From the NCBI GenBank assembly GCA_963850195.1, contig CAWKKD010000008.1, positions 62,001-126,000 of the forward strand: a DNA stretch of 64,000 nt. The letters are read 5' to 3'. The position numbers and the translations under genes were made by a program. The stretch is from Actinoallomurus sp963850195. GTDB lineage: Bacteria > Actinomycetota > Actinomycetes > Streptosporangiales > Streptosporangiaceae. This document shows, piece by piece, positions 16,787 to 25,117 of this stretch. Numbering within the stretch: position 1 is the stretch's first letter; each line of letters starts with the position of its first letter. The notes beneath the pieces were generated by a model. It ran no database searches, was not told the DNA's origin, and saw nothing but the letters and a program-made list of their open reading frames with translations.

Positions 16787-18052
16787 ATGTCCTCCCCCGT
16801 CACCGAGGTTCCGGCTCCCCCACGTCTCGGCCGTGGCGTCGTCGCGCTGCTGGCCGTCGCGACCGGCCTGACGGTCGCCAACCTCTGGTACGCCCAGCCG
16901 CTGCTCGAGCTGATGCGGGCCGGCCTCGGGCTGCGTCCGGGCACCGCCGGCCTGATCGTGACGCTGACCCAGGTCGGGTACGTCGCCGGGCTGGTGTTCG
17001 TGCTGCCGCTGGGCGATCTGCTCCAGCGCCGGAGTCTCGTCGTCGGGCTCTCGGTCGCGAACGCGGTCGCCCTCGCGGCCATGGCGAGCGCGCGGAACGT
17101 CCCGACGCTGCTGGCGGCGGCGGTCGCGGTCGGGCTGCTGTCCGTCGCCGCGCAGTTCATGATCCCGTTCGCCGCCGCGCTCGCGGCCGACGACGAGCGC
17201 GGGAGGGCCGTCGGCACCGTGATGAGCGGCCTGCTGCTCGGCATCCTGCTCGCCCGTACCTTCGCCGGGTACGTCGCGAGGTTCGGCGGCTGGCCATCCG
17301 TGTACTGGATCGCCGCGGTGCTCATGCTCGCGCAGGCGGTCGCGCTCCGGCGCGGGCTGCCGGTCGTCGCGCCGACGGCGGCCGAGCGCTACCCGGCGCT
17401 GCTGCGGTCGGTCGCCACGCTCGTACGCGACGAGCCGGTGCTGCGGCTGCGCGCGGTCTACGGCGCGCTGGCGTTCGCGATGTTCAGCGTGCTGTGGACC
17501 GCCCTGACGTTCCTGCTGTCCGGTCCCCCGTACCGCTATCCCGCGTCCGTGATCGGGCTCTTCGGGCTGTTCGGGGTGGCCGGGACGCTGGGCGCGAACG
17601 TGGCCGGTCGGTTCGCCGACCGTGGCCGTGGCGGGCGCAACACCGCGGCCGGGGTGACGCTCCTGCTGCTGTCCTGGGGTGCGCTGTACCTCGGCGGCCG
17701 GTCGCTCGCCGCGCTGATCGCCGGGATCGTCGTGCTGGACCTCGCCGTGCAGCTGACCCACGTGACGAACCAGAGCGAGATCTACCGCCTGCGGCCGTCC
17801 GCGCGGAACCGGCTGACGTCCGCGTACATGATCGCCTACTTCGTTGGCGGCGCCACCGGTTCGGCGCTGGCCTCGTTCACGTTCGCGGCCCTCGGCTGGG
17901 GCGGCGTCTGCGCGCTGGGAGCGGCGTTCGGCACAGCCGGAGTGACGGTTTGGCTGGTCGCCGCGCTGACGGCGCGGCGCGGCGGCGAGGGGCGCCAATT
18001 TTCACGATCGAGCAACGGCACCCCCAACCGAGTGGACGCCGATTCCCTCTAG
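16787..18052 (+). CDS. MFS transporter, probable exporter
   Basis: The 421-residue protein has about 12 hydrophobic segments. The start GVVALLAVATGLTVANLWYAQ leads into the first helix. A cytoplasmic loop after helix 2 contains LGDLLQRR, and the matching loop of the second half reads GRFADRGRGG; these are the family's conserved G-x-x-x-D-R-x-G-R-type loops. Related YgaY/AraJ-like proteins export sugars or drugs; no substrate can be named. It is divergent from the LysR gene and is likely its target. Confidence 0.9.
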   Translation: MSSPVTEVPAPPRLGRGVVALLAVATGLTVANLWYAQPLLELMRAGLGLRPGTAGLIVTLTQVGYVAGLVFVLPLGDLLQRRSLVVGLSVANAVALAAMASARNVPTLLAAAVAVGLLSVAAQFMIPFAAALAADDERGRAVGTVMSGLLLGILLARTFAGYVARFGGWPSVYWIAAVLMLAQAVALRRGLPVVAPTAAERYPALLRSVATLVRDEPVLRLRAVYGALAFAMFSVLWTALTFLLSGPPYRYPASVIGLFGLFGVAGTLGANVAGRFADRGRGGRNTAAGVTLLLLSWGALYLGGRSLAALIAGIVVLDLAVQLTHVTNQSEIYRLRPSARNRLTSAYMIAYFVGGATGSALASFTFAALGWGGVCALGAAFGTAGVTVWLVAALTARRGGEGRQFSRSSNGTPNRVDADSL

Positions 18053-18099
18053 CGCGGATGATCCCGTGGAGACTGATACGTCCCCAAGAAGGGATTGTC

Positions 18100-18768
18100 A
18101 TGCGCAATAGGCCGATATTTGACGTCGTCGCGCTGCTCGCACGATGCGGTGTCGGCGCGGTGTTCCTCGCTCACGGCTGGCAGAAGATCCAGGTGGGCAT
18201 CACCGCCACCGGACGGAACCTGGACGTGATGGGCGCCCCCGTGCCGACCGCCGCCGCCGTCTACGCGACCTTCGTCGAGCTGCTGGGCGGTGCCGCGCTG
18301 ATCCTCGGGCTGGCACTCCCGGTCGCGGGCACCCTGCTGTTCCTCGACATGGCGGGCGCGTTCGCGTTCATTCACGTCAAGCACGGAATCTTCCTGGTCG
18401 ACAACGGGAAGGTGGACAACGGCTTCGAGCTCGTCCTCCTCCTCGGCCTGGCCTCGCTCATGTTCGCGACCGGCGCCGGCGGGCGCATCACGCTCGACCG
18501 CCGGTTGTTCGGACGTGGCCGCGACGACGACCTCGACGATGACGACCTGCCGTTCCTGCCCGAGGAGCCGCCGCCCGGCGGGCGTCCGGCCGTGGCCGGC
18601 CTCACCGCCCCGGCGCCGATCGGGCCGGTGGAGCCGCCGTCGTCGCGCCGACGATCCGACGACGACCTCGTCACCGACACGACGCGTGACGTGATCGTCG
18701 CCGGAAAGAAGACCGAGCCGTCCTCGGAGGGCACCGTGCCGACGCGTACCCGGAAGAAGCGGACCTGA
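18100..18768 (+). CDS. DoxX family membrane protein with a long charged C-terminal tail
   Basis: The 222-residue protein has a DoxX domain of four membrane helices in residues 1-135, with the usual FLAHGWQKI start, a large FVELLGGAALILGLALPVAGTL segment and FIHVKHGIF. Most DoxX proteins stop near here. This one continues with about 90 residues of disordered sequence, first acidic (GRDDDLDDDDLPFLPEEPPP), then proline-rich, and finally basic (TRTRKKRT). The ATG at 18100 follows AGAAGGGA. DoxX proteins are linked to redox and thiol stress, but the role here is unknown. A strong terminator follows immediately. Confidence 0.88.
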   Translation: MRNRPIFDVVALLARCGVGAVFLAHGWQKIQVGITATGRNLDVMGAPVPTAAAVYATFVELLGGAALILGLALPVAGTLLFLDMAGAFAFIHVKHGIFLVDNGKVDNGFELVLLLGLASLMFATGAGGRITLDRRLFGRGRDDDLDDDDLPFLPEEPPPGGRPAVAGLTAPAPIGPVEPPSSRRRSDDDLVTDTTRDVIVAGKKTEPSSEGTVPTRTRKKRT

Positions 18769-18792
18769 CGGGCCCTCCGGCGGAGGGCCCGT
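18768..18792. terminator. Bidirectional terminator between the DoxX gene and pgi
   Basis: acgggccctccg (18768-18779) and cggagggcccgt (18781-18792) form a perfect inverted repeat. In RNA the stem is about 10 bp with a small loop. It overlaps the DoxX stop codon and lies 8 bp from the pgi stop, so it can end both transcripts. Confidence 0.75.
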
Positions 18793-18799
18793 CGCCCGG

Positions 18800-20440
18800 T
18801 CAGCGGCCTCGCTCGGCGCGGTAGCGCTCGACCAGGGCGGCCGTCGAGGGGTCCAGGCCGTCGACGTCGGCGACGCCGGTCAGGCGCGGCTCGAGGCGCT
18901 TGGCCAGGACCTTCCCGAGCTCGACGCCCCACTGGTCGAAGGAGTTGATGCCCCAGACCGCGCCCTGCACGAAGACCTTGTGCTCGTAGAGGGCGATGAG
19001 CTGGCCGAGCACCGACGGCGTCAGCTGCGTGGCCAGGATCGTGTTGGTCGGGCGGTTGCCGGCGAAGGTGCGGTGCGGCACCTGCTCGGCGGGCACGCCC
19101 TCGGCCGCGACCTCCTCGGCGGTCTTGCCGAACGCCAGGGCCTGCCCCTGCGCGAACAGGTTGGCCATCAGCAGGTCGTGCTGCCCCTGGAGGTCCCCGA
19201 GCTCGGCGATCGGACGCGCGAACCCGATCAGGTCGGCGGGGACGAGCCGCGTGCCCTGGTGGAGGAGCTGGTAGTAGGCGTGCTGGCCGTTGGTGCCGGG
19301 CGTGCCCCAAACGACCGGTCCGGTGTCGTACGTCACGGGCTCGCCGTCGCGGCCGACGGACTTGCCGTTCGACTCCATGTCGAGCTGCTGGAGGTAGTCG
19401 GTGAACCGCGACAGGTAGTGGCTGTACGGCAGGACCGCGTAGGTCTGCGCGCCGTAGAAGTCGTCGTACCAGACGCCCAGGAGCCCGAGCAGCATCGGCA
19501 GGTTGCGCTCCGGCGGCGCCGTACGGAAGTGCTCGTCCATCAGGTGGAAGCCGTCGAGCATCTCGCGGAACCGCTCCGGCCCGATCGCGACCATCAGCGA
19601 CAGCCCGATCGCCGAGTCGAAGGAGTAGCGACCGCCCACCCAGTCCCAGAACCCGAACATGTTCGCCGGGTCGATGCCGAACTTGGCGACCTGCTCGCCG
19701 TTGGTGGACACCGCGACGAAGTGGCGCGCGACCGCGGCCTCGTCGCCGAGCGCCGACACCAGCCACTGGCGGGCCGACGTGGCGTTGGTGATCGTCTCGA
19801 TCGTGGTGAACGTCTTGGACGCCACGATGAACAGGGTCTCGGCCGGGTCCAGGTCGCGGATGGCCTCGTGCAGGTCAGAGCCGTCGACGTTGGAGACGAA
19901 CCGGAAGCCGCGCGACCGGTCCGCGTACGGGCGCAGCGCCTCGTAGGCCATCTTCGGGCCGAGGTCCGAGCCGCCGATGCCGATGTTGACGACCGTACGG
20001 ATCGGCTTGCCGGTGAACCCGGTCCACGCGCCGGACCTGATCTGGTCGGCGAAGGCGCCCATCCGGTCGAGGACCTCGTGCACGCCGGGCACGACGTTCT
20101 CGCCGTCGACCTCGATCACCGCGTCACGCGGGGCGCGCAGCGCGACGTGCAGCACCGGGCGGTTCTCCGTCACGTTGATCCGCTCGCCGGCGAACATCGC
20201 GTCGCGCAGCTCCGTCACCCGCCGCGCGGCGGCGAGGTCCTGGAGCAGGCCCAGCGTCTCGTCAGTGACCCGGTTGCGCGAGTAGTCGAGGTAGAGGTCG
20301 CCGGCCTCCAGCGCGTAGCGGCGGCCACGGCCGGGGTCGTCGGCGAAAAGCTCACGCAGGTGCAGGCCGCGGGTCTCCTCCTGGTGCCGCCGCAGGGCCC
20401 GCCACTGGTCGGTCTGGTCCAGCCGCACACTGTCGGACAT
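18800..20440 (-). CDS. pgi: Glucose-6-phosphate isomerase
   Basis: The 546-residue enzyme interconverts glucose-6-phosphate and fructose-6-phosphate in the cytosol. It has both family signatures, DWVGGRYSFDSAIGLSL and GAVWGINSFDQWGVELGK, plus NIGIGGSDLGPKMAYEAL and the phosphate-binding VASKTFTTIET. Length equals the bacterial long form (about 545-550). The ATG at 20440 is the only plausible start, near the conserved TDQWRALRRHQEE beginning. It is probably transcribed alone; the upstream lipoate ligase gene is 102 bp away on the same strand. Confidence 0.97.
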   Translation of the reverse strand: MSDSVRLDQTDQWRALRRHQEETRGLHLRELFADDPGRGRRYALEAGDLYLDYSRNRVTDETLGLLQDLAAARRVTELRDAMFAGERINVTENRPVLHVALRAPRDAVIEVDGENVVPGVHEVLDRMGAFADQIRSGAWTGFTGKPIRTVVNIGIGGSDLGPKMAYEALRPYADRSRGFRFVSNVDGSDLHEAIRDLDPAETLFIVASKTFTTIETITNATSARQWLVSALGDEAAVARHFVAVSTNGEQVAKFGIDPANMFGFWDWVGGRYSFDSAIGLSLMVAIGPERFREMLDGFHLMDEHFRTAPPERNLPMLLGLLGVWYDDFYGAQTYAVLPYSHYLSRFTDYLQQLDMESNGKSVGRDGEPVTYDTGPVVWGTPGTNGQHAYYQLLHQGTRLVPADLIGFARPIAELGDLQGQHDLLMANLFAQGQALAFGKTAEEVAAEGVPAEQVPHRTFAGNRPTNTILATQLTPSVLGQLIALYEHKVFVQGAVWGINSFDQWGVELGKVLAKRLEPRLTGVADVDGLDPSTAALVERYRAERGR

Positions 20441-20542
20441 TCGTAGTGCCTCCGTCTCGTCGGACCGCGCGGTCCTTGAATCCGTGCGTCTCCATCCAAC
20501 CGAACTCGCTGGGAGGAGGGGTGACGAACCGCCGTGAGACGG

Positions 20543-21592
20543 TCAGGGAACCCGGGCGGTCCACTCCTCCGTACCGAACTTGGCCGCCGCGCGCTTCTCG
20601 CTCTCCCGCAGCTCGGTGGCGGTGAGCCGGTCGTCCTCCAGGCCGTAACGGCCGCGGAAGTGGGCGATCATCCGGTCGATGATCTCGGCTCGGGGCAGGC
20701 CGGTCTGCCTCCGCAGCGGGTCCACCCGCTTGCGCGCGCTGGTGACGCCCTTGTCCGACAGCTTCTCCCTGCCGATGCGCAGGACGTCGAGCATCTTGTC
20801 CGCGTCGATGTCGTAGGACATCGTCACATGGTGCAGCACGGCGCCGGAGCTCAGCCGCTTCTGCGCGGCACCGGCGATCTTGCCCCGATCGGAGGTGATG
20901 TCGTTGAGCGGCTGGTACCAGGCCCGTACGCCGAGCTCCCCGAGCGCGCCCAGCACCCAGTCGTCCAGGAACGCGTAGCTCGCGGCGAACGACATCCCCT
21001 GCACCAGGGCCTCCGGCGCGTACAGCGAGTAGGTGATCGTGTTGCCCGGCTCGACGAACATCGCGCCGCCGCCGCTGATCCGGCGCACCACGGTCACGCC
21101 GTGCCGTCGCGCCGCCTCGGCGTCGACCTCGTTGCGCAGCGACTGGAAGCTGCCGATCACGACGGCGGGCGCCGACCACTCCCACACGCGCAGCGTCGGG
21201 GGCCGGCGGCCGTCCGCCACCTCCTCGGTCAGCACCTCGTCGATGGCCATGTGCAGGGCGGGCGGCTGCGGATCCTCGTGGATCAGGTGCCAGTCGTAGG
21301 CGGTCCAGTCGGCCGCGTGGGTCAGCGCCCGGCGTACGGCGATGCCCACGTCCTCGGCGGTGAAGCCCAGCATCACCGTGCCCTCGGGGGTCCGCGCGTC
21401 GATCCGCGCCGCGATGTCGCGCGTCTCGAGGTGCGCGGGGATCCCCTCCAGCGACCGGCTGATCGCCTCGAGGGCCTCGTCGGGCTCGAGGAAGAAGTCG
21501 CCGCTGACCCTGGTGTTCCTGAGGTGACCGTCCTCCAGGTCGAAGTCGACGACCACCAGCTTGCCGCCGGGAACCTTGTACTCGCCGTGCAT
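20543..21592 (-). CDS. Lipoate-protein ligase, accessory domain placed first
   Basis: The 349-residue protein has two parts. Residues 1-90 (HGEYKVPGGKLVVVDFDLED, then FFLEPDEALEAISRSLEG) match the accessory domain that normally lies at the C-terminus of LplA or is a separate LplB. Residues 100-345 are the ligase domain, with VVIGSFQSLRNEVD, the lipoyl-AMP-binding RRISGGGAMFVEPGNTITYS and DRGKIAGAAQKR carrying the catalytic lysine. It should attach lipoate to the E2 and GcvH proteins. The order is that of a circularly permuted or LplB-LplA fusion. ATG at 21592 is preferred; a GTG codon directly precedes it. Confidence 0.9.
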   Translation of the reverse strand: MHGEYKVPGGKLVVVDFDLEDGHLRNTRVSGDFFLEPDEALEAISRSLEGIPAHLETRDIAARIDARTPEGTVMLGFTAEDVGIAVRRALTHAADWTAYDWHLIHEDPQPPALHMAIDEVLTEEVADGRRPPTLRVWEWSAPAVVIGSFQSLRNEVDAEAARRHGVTVVRRISGGGAMFVEPGNTITYSLYAPEALVQGMSFAASYAFLDDWVLGALGELGVRAWYQPLNDITSDRGKIAGAAQKRLSSGAVLHHVTMSYDIDADKMLDVLRIGREKLSDKGVTSARKRVDPLRRQTGLPRAEIIDRMIAHFRGRYGLEDDRLTATELRESEKRAAAKFGTEEWTARVP

Positions 21593-21658
21593 CACGCGCC
21601 CCCGCTTCCGGTGACCGCGTACACGGCCACCGCTTGCGTAACCGCGCGGGGATCCGCC

Positions 21659-22456
21659 TTATGCCGGGCGTCCGACGAGGGCGTTGAGCTCGGCGTACGC
21701 GACGCCACCGGCCAGGGTCGTGCTGGTGCCGAGCATGAGCAGCTCGCGGGTCGCGTCGCGTACGACGGCGTAGGCGGCCTCCGCGATCGACGACCCGAGG
21801 CTGACGCGCGCGACGCCGAGCGCGGCCAGCTCCGCGACACCCGGCGCGTGCGGTCCGCCGAGGATGTTCAGCGGCACGGTCAGGCCGGCGGCGAGCGCGG
21901 CGATGGCCTCCGTGTCACCCAGACCCGGCACGAAGATCCCGTCGGCGCCGGCCGCGACGTAGGCCGCCGCGCGGTCCAGGGTCTCCCGTACTCCACCGGC
22001 CGACCGCAGGTACGTGTCGATGCGCGCGTTGACGAACAGCGGGACGCCCGCGGCGTCGGCGACCCCTCGGGCGGCGGCGATCCGGTCCACCTGCTCGGCG
22101 GTGTCGCGCAGCCCGCCCGGAACGGCGTCCTCGATGTTGATCCCGACGGCGCCCGCGGACAGCACCCCCTCGACCGTCTCCGCGACGTCGCCGTAGCCGC
22201 TCTCGATGTCCGCGGTGACCGGGACCTCGACCGCGGCGGCGATCCGGGCGACGAGGTCGACGGCACGGTCCCGGTCGAGCCGGTCGCCGTCGGGGACACC
22301 GACGCTCCAGGCGACGCCCGCGCTGGTGGTCGCGACAGCGGCCGCCCCGGCCTCCTCGGCGACGCGTGCGCCCGCGACGTCCCAGACGTTCGGCAGGGTC
22401 AGTACGCCGCGGTGCAGGTCATGGAGGTGGAGTGCCTTCGCACGGAGATTCGTCAT
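21659..22456 (-). CDS. Isocitrate lyase/PEP mutase family protein
   Basis: The 265-residue enzyme is a TIM barrel of the PEP mutase/isocitrate lyase superfamily. It shows VLTLPNVWDVAGARVAEEAG, a metal-site strand VPVTADIESGYGD, the substrate loop GINIEDAVPGG, and NARIDTYL. The family makes or breaks C-C or C-P bonds of oxyacids. The KKCGH motif of true isocitrate lyase is absent. Substrate not known. The ATG at 22456 begins the conserved part; an upstream GTG-type extension (to 22510) overlaps the MarR stop and is unlikely. It follows the MarR gene closely and may be regulated with it. Confidence 0.87.
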   Translation of the reverse strand: MTNLRAKALHLHDLHRGVLTLPNVWDVAGARVAEEAGAAAVATTSAGVAWSVGVPDGDRLDRDRAVDLVARIAAAVEVPVTADIESGYGDVAETVEGVLSAGAVGINIEDAVPGGLRDTAEQVDRIAAARGVADAAGVPLFVNARIDTYLRSAGGVRETLDRAAAYVAAGADGIFVPGLGDTEAIAALAAGLTVPLNILGGPHAPGVAELAALGVARVSLGSSIAEAAYAVVRDATRELLMLGTSTTLAGGVAYAELNALVGRPA

Positions 22457-22506
22457 GGCGAGGAGTCCAGCAGCCGCCGGCCGTCGGCGCTGGCGGGAAC
22501 GCGCCG

Positions 22507-22968
22507 TCAACGTGCGGGGCGGTCCACGACCTCGGCCGCGAGCCGGCGCAGGTAGCCGGCCAGCCTGCGGCGGTCGGCGGCGCTCCAGCCGGACACCAGG
22601 TCCTCGAAGGTCTCCTGCTGCCAGTCGTGCGAGGCCGCGAGGAGCCGCTCGCCCTCTTCGGTGAGCGCGACCTCGACCCGCCGCGCGTCGGCGGCCGAGG
22701 TCCGGCGCCGTACGTACCCGGCCGACGCGGCCTCACCGACCATCCGGCTGGCCACCGAGCGGTCGACGCCGAGCTGGTGGGCGACGGCGGGTACGCCGAC
22801 GTCCGCGCCGCCGGCGGCGTGCACCGCCTCGACGACCTGGACGTGCTGGACGTGGTCCGGTCCGGTACGGCCGGCGGCCTGGGGAGCCCACCGCCGGGAC
22901 CAGAAGCGGACCAGGCGGAACAGCTCGGGACCGCCGCACGGCTCTGCTGTCGTCACGCCCGCCATCAT
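22507..22968 (-). CDS. MarR family transcriptional regulator
   Basis: The protein (153 residues from 22968) has the winged helix of MarR proteins: VPAVAHQLGVDRSVASRMVGEAASAG as recognition helix, then the wing YVRRRTSAADARRVEVALTEEG. Dimer helices are at both ends. An ATG at 22986 is possible in the same frame, but it lies inside one arm of a strong operator palindrome. I therefore prefer the ATG at 22968; a GTG at 22956 is another option. It is divergent from an alpha/beta hydrolase gene, with paired operator sites between them. Confidence 0.88.
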   Translation of the reverse strand: MMAGVTTAEPCGGPELFRLVRFWSRRWAPQAAGRTGPDHVQHVQVVEAVHAAGGADVGVPAVAHQLGVDRSVASRMVGEAASAGYVRRRTSAADARRVEVALTEEGERLLAASHDWQQETFEDLVSGWSAADRRRLAGYLRRLAAEVVDRPAR

Positions 22969-22980
22969 GCCACTTGTTCC

Positions 22981-23015
22981 GTGCATATCGCACGGATATT
23001 GTGTGCGAAATGCAC
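22981..23015. promoter_or_regulatory. Paired MarR operator sites
   Basis: gtgcatatcgcac (22981-22993) and gtgcgaaatgcac (23003-23015) are each a GTGC-N5-GCAC palindrome. They are also inverted copies of each other with one mismatch. Their centres are 22 bp apart, about two helical turns. They fill the gap between the divergent marR and hydrolase genes, where a MarR dimer pair could repress both. Confidence 0.7.
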
Positions 23016-23032
23016 GATTATCGGAGCTTCTC

Positions 23033-23707
23033 GTGATCTACGTCCTCGTCCACGCCCGCTGGCACGGCGCCTGGTGCTGGGACCGGGTCGCCGCCCGGCT
23101 GCGCGACGCCGGGCACACCGTCCTCACCCCCGACCGGGCCGGCGTCGAACAGGTCCGCGACCTCGTCGCCGCGCAGGACGAGCCCGTCGTCCTGGTCGGC
23201 CACAGCTCCGCCGCCATGACCATCTCGGCCGTGGCCGAGCTCGTGCCGCACCGGGTACGGCTGCTCGTCTACGTCGCGGCGTTCCTCCTGCCGCCCGGCA
23301 TGCTCCCGCCGGACATCGCCCGCGAGGACGCCGAGTCGATCCTGGGCCGGCACCTCGTCGTCGACGGGGACACGGTTTCGGTCGACCGCCCGGCCGAGGT
23401 GTTCTTCCACGACTGCGACCCGGCCGACGCGGCATGGGCGTCCGAGCGCCTGGCCGCCGAGCCGGTCACCCCGCCGGGCGGGCCCGCCGTCGCACCGACC
23501 CGCGAGCGCTTCGGCCGGGTTCCGCGCGCGTACGTCGAGTGCCTGTGGGACCGGGCCCTCGGCCCGGCCGCCCAGCGCCGGATGTACACCCTGAGCCCGT
23601 GCCGCAGCGTGCACTCCCTGCCGACCGGGCACGCGCCGTTCCTGTCCGCCCCGGACCGGCTCGCGTCGATCCTCCGGTCCGCGCCGGTTGACCTTGACCT
23701 TGGGTGA
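23033..23707 (+). CDS. Alpha/beta hydrolase
   Basis: The 224-residue hydrolase begins YVLVHARWHGAWCWDRVA, like the salicylate/methyl-ester hydrolase (MES/HNL) subgroup of small alpha/beta hydrolases. The nucleophile elbow is VVLVGHSSAAM with serine near residue 67, and the late histidine is in LPTGHAPFLSAPDRLA. The GTG at 23033 follows GGAG at 23023-23026. The MarR operator lies directly upstream, so expression is probably induced by a small molecule that the enzyme hydrolyses. Substrate unknown. Confidence 0.88.
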   Translation: MIYVLVHARWHGAWCWDRVAARLRDAGHTVLTPDRAGVEQVRDLVAAQDEPVVLVGHSSAAMTISAVAELVPHRVRLLVYVAAFLLPPGMLPPDIAREDAESILGRHLVVDGDTVSVDRPAEVFFHDCDPADAAWASERLAAEPVTPPGGPAVAPTRERFGRVPRAYVECLWDRALGPAAQRRMYTLSPCRSVHSLPTGHAPFLSAPDRLASILRSAPVDLDLG

Positions 23708-23718
23708 AGCCGCAGCAT
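23688..23718 (+). promoter_or_regulatory. MerR-type promoter with 19-bp spacer and dyad operator
   Basis: TTGACC (23688-23693) and CAGCAT (23713-23718) are separated by 19 bp. The dyad CTTGACC-TTG-GGTGAAG (23693-23709, one mismatch) lies in the spacer. A long spacer containing the dyad is the known layout of MerR-activated promoters. It overlaps the end of the hydrolase gene and precedes the merR-PP2C gene. Confidence 0.55.
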
Positions 23719-23760
23719 CGACAGAGCCGGGCGAGATGCCCGGCATGAGGAGGAGCGGGC

Positions 23761-24834
23761 ATGGAGCTGCTGAGCATCGGGGCGTTCGCGAAGGCGTCCC
23801 GGCTGTCGCCGAAGGCGCTGCGTCTCTACGACGAGCTCGGACTGCTGCGCCCCACCCGCGTCGACCCGGTGACCGGCTACCGCTCGTACGCCCCCGAACA
23901 GCTCGAACGCGCCCGGCTCGTCGCCTGGCTCCGCCGTCTCGGCATGCCGCTGGCCCGGATCCGGGAGGTCTGCGAGCTGGACGCGACCGCGGCGGCTCGT
24001 GAGGTACGGGCGTTCTGGGTCCGGGTCGAGGCCGACACCGCCGCGCGGCGGGATCTGGCCGCCTTCCTCGTCGACCAGCTGTCCAGGAAGGACCCAGTCA
24101 TGTCCCGAACCACCGAACCCCTCGAGATCCGGTACGCCGCGCTGTCCGACCGCGGCCTGGTACGCGAGAGCAACCAGGACACGGCGTACGCGGACTCCCG
24201 CCTGCTCGCCGTCGCCGACGGCTTCGGCGGGGACGGCGCCTCCGAGGCCGCCGTCGACGTGCTCAGGCACCTCGACACCGATGGCGTCCCGGCGGGCGAC
24301 CTCCTCAACCTCCTGGAAGACGCCGTCGAGCAGGCGAACCTGGCCGTACGGGGCGTCGCCGCGTCCGGCGCGGAGGTGGGCACGACGCTCACCGCGATGC
24401 TCTGGACCGGCTCGCGGCTGGCCCTGGTCCACATCGGCGACTCCCGCGCGTACGTCCTGCGCGACGGCGAGCTGTTCCAGATCACCCACGACCACACGCT
24501 GGTGCAGTCGATGGTCGACGAGGGACGCATCAGCCCCGAAGAGGCCGCCTCCCACCCCCAGCGCGCGATGCTGGCACGCGCGCTGGCCGGCGGTGACGAT
24601 ATGACCGCCGACCTGCGCCTGCACGACGTACAGCCGGAGGACCGCTATCTGCTCTGCTCGGACGGCCTGTCCGCGGTCGTACCGGCCGAGGAGACACTCC
24701 GGGTCCTGTCCGAGATCGCCGACCCCGAGCAGGCGGTACGCGAGCTGGTCGCCCTGGCCAACCGCTCCGGCGGCCCCGACAACGTCAGCTGCGTCGTCGC
24801 CGACGTACGGCCGGAAGCGCTTCCGGGCTCATGA
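23761..24834 (+). CDS. MerR regulator fused to a PP2C-type protein phosphatase
   Basis: Residues 1-75 are a MerR winged helix (LSIGAFAKASRLSPKALRLYD, ELGLLRPTRVDPVTGYRSY). A helical stretch (76-112) leads to a PP2C phosphatase at about 118-355. Phosphatase motifs are all present: SDRGLVRESNQD, VADGFGGDGASE (metal aspartate), GTTLTAML, LVHIGDSRAYVLRDG, LLCSDGLSAVV and GGPDNVSCVVADV. The catalytic domain therefore looks active on phospho-Ser/Thr. The MerR effector domain seems replaced by an enzyme. The ATG at 23761 follows AGGAGG. Its own promoter has a MerR-type dyad, suggesting autoregulation. Partner kinase and substrates are not in this window. Confidence 0.9.
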   Translation: MELLSIGAFAKASRLSPKALRLYDELGLLRPTRVDPVTGYRSYAPEQLERARLVAWLRRLGMPLARIREVCELDATAAAREVRAFWVRVEADTAARRDLAAFLVDQLSRKDPVMSRTTEPLEIRYAALSDRGLVRESNQDTAYADSRLLAVADGFGGDGASEAAVDVLRHLDTDGVPAGDLLNLLEDAVEQANLAVRGVAASGAEVGTTLTAMLWTGSRLALVHIGDSRAYVLRDGELFQITHDHTLVQSMVDEGRISPEEAASHPQRAMLARALAGGDDMTADLRLHDVQPEDRYLLCSDGLSAVVPAEETLRVLSEIADPEQAVRELVALANRSGGPDNVSCVVADVRPEALPGS

Positions 24835-24840
24835 TGCCGT

Positions 24841-24880
24841 GGCCGTGCCCTTCCGCCGCACGTCGGCGGAGGACACGGCC
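24841..24880 (+). terminator. Terminator hairpin after the MerR-PP2C gene
   Basis: Outer arms GGCCGTG (24841-24847) and CACGGCC (24874-24880) enclose inner arms TCCGCCG (24852-24858) and CGGCGGA (24864-24870). It starts 7 nt after the stop codon. The remaining bases up to the groEL terminator hold nothing else I can support. Confidence 0.65.
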
Positions 24881-25076
24881 GCCGGAAGATCCCACAGCAA
24901 CAGCCGGACCTCCAGTGCGCCCAGGTGGGCGCGTGCGCGCTGTACTTACCGCCGGGCGACTCCACGTCGGCCATCACCCGGCGCGGCCCAGCGCCACACC
25001 GCCCGGCCGCCATCGTCGTCACGGGGCGAAGCGTCACGTCTGCCATGACTCCCGCCCCTGTCACACGCCAGTTCTT

Positions 25077-25112
25077 CGAAGGGGGAACCGACCACGGCCG
25101 GTCCCCCCTTCG
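25077..25112 (-). terminator. groEL terminator
   Basis: A 14-bp stem, with one G-U pair in the RNA, is formed by 25077-25090 and 25099-25112 around an 8-nt loop. It lies 6 nt downstream of the groEL stop on the minus strand. Confidence 0.85.
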
Positions 25113-25117
25113 GCCTT

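Noticed and set aside
24645..25064. Minus-strand frame between groEL and the PP2C gene
   Set aside because: It continues antisense through the phosphatase 3' end. The part in the gap is Arg/Gly/Cys-rich without a ribosome site.
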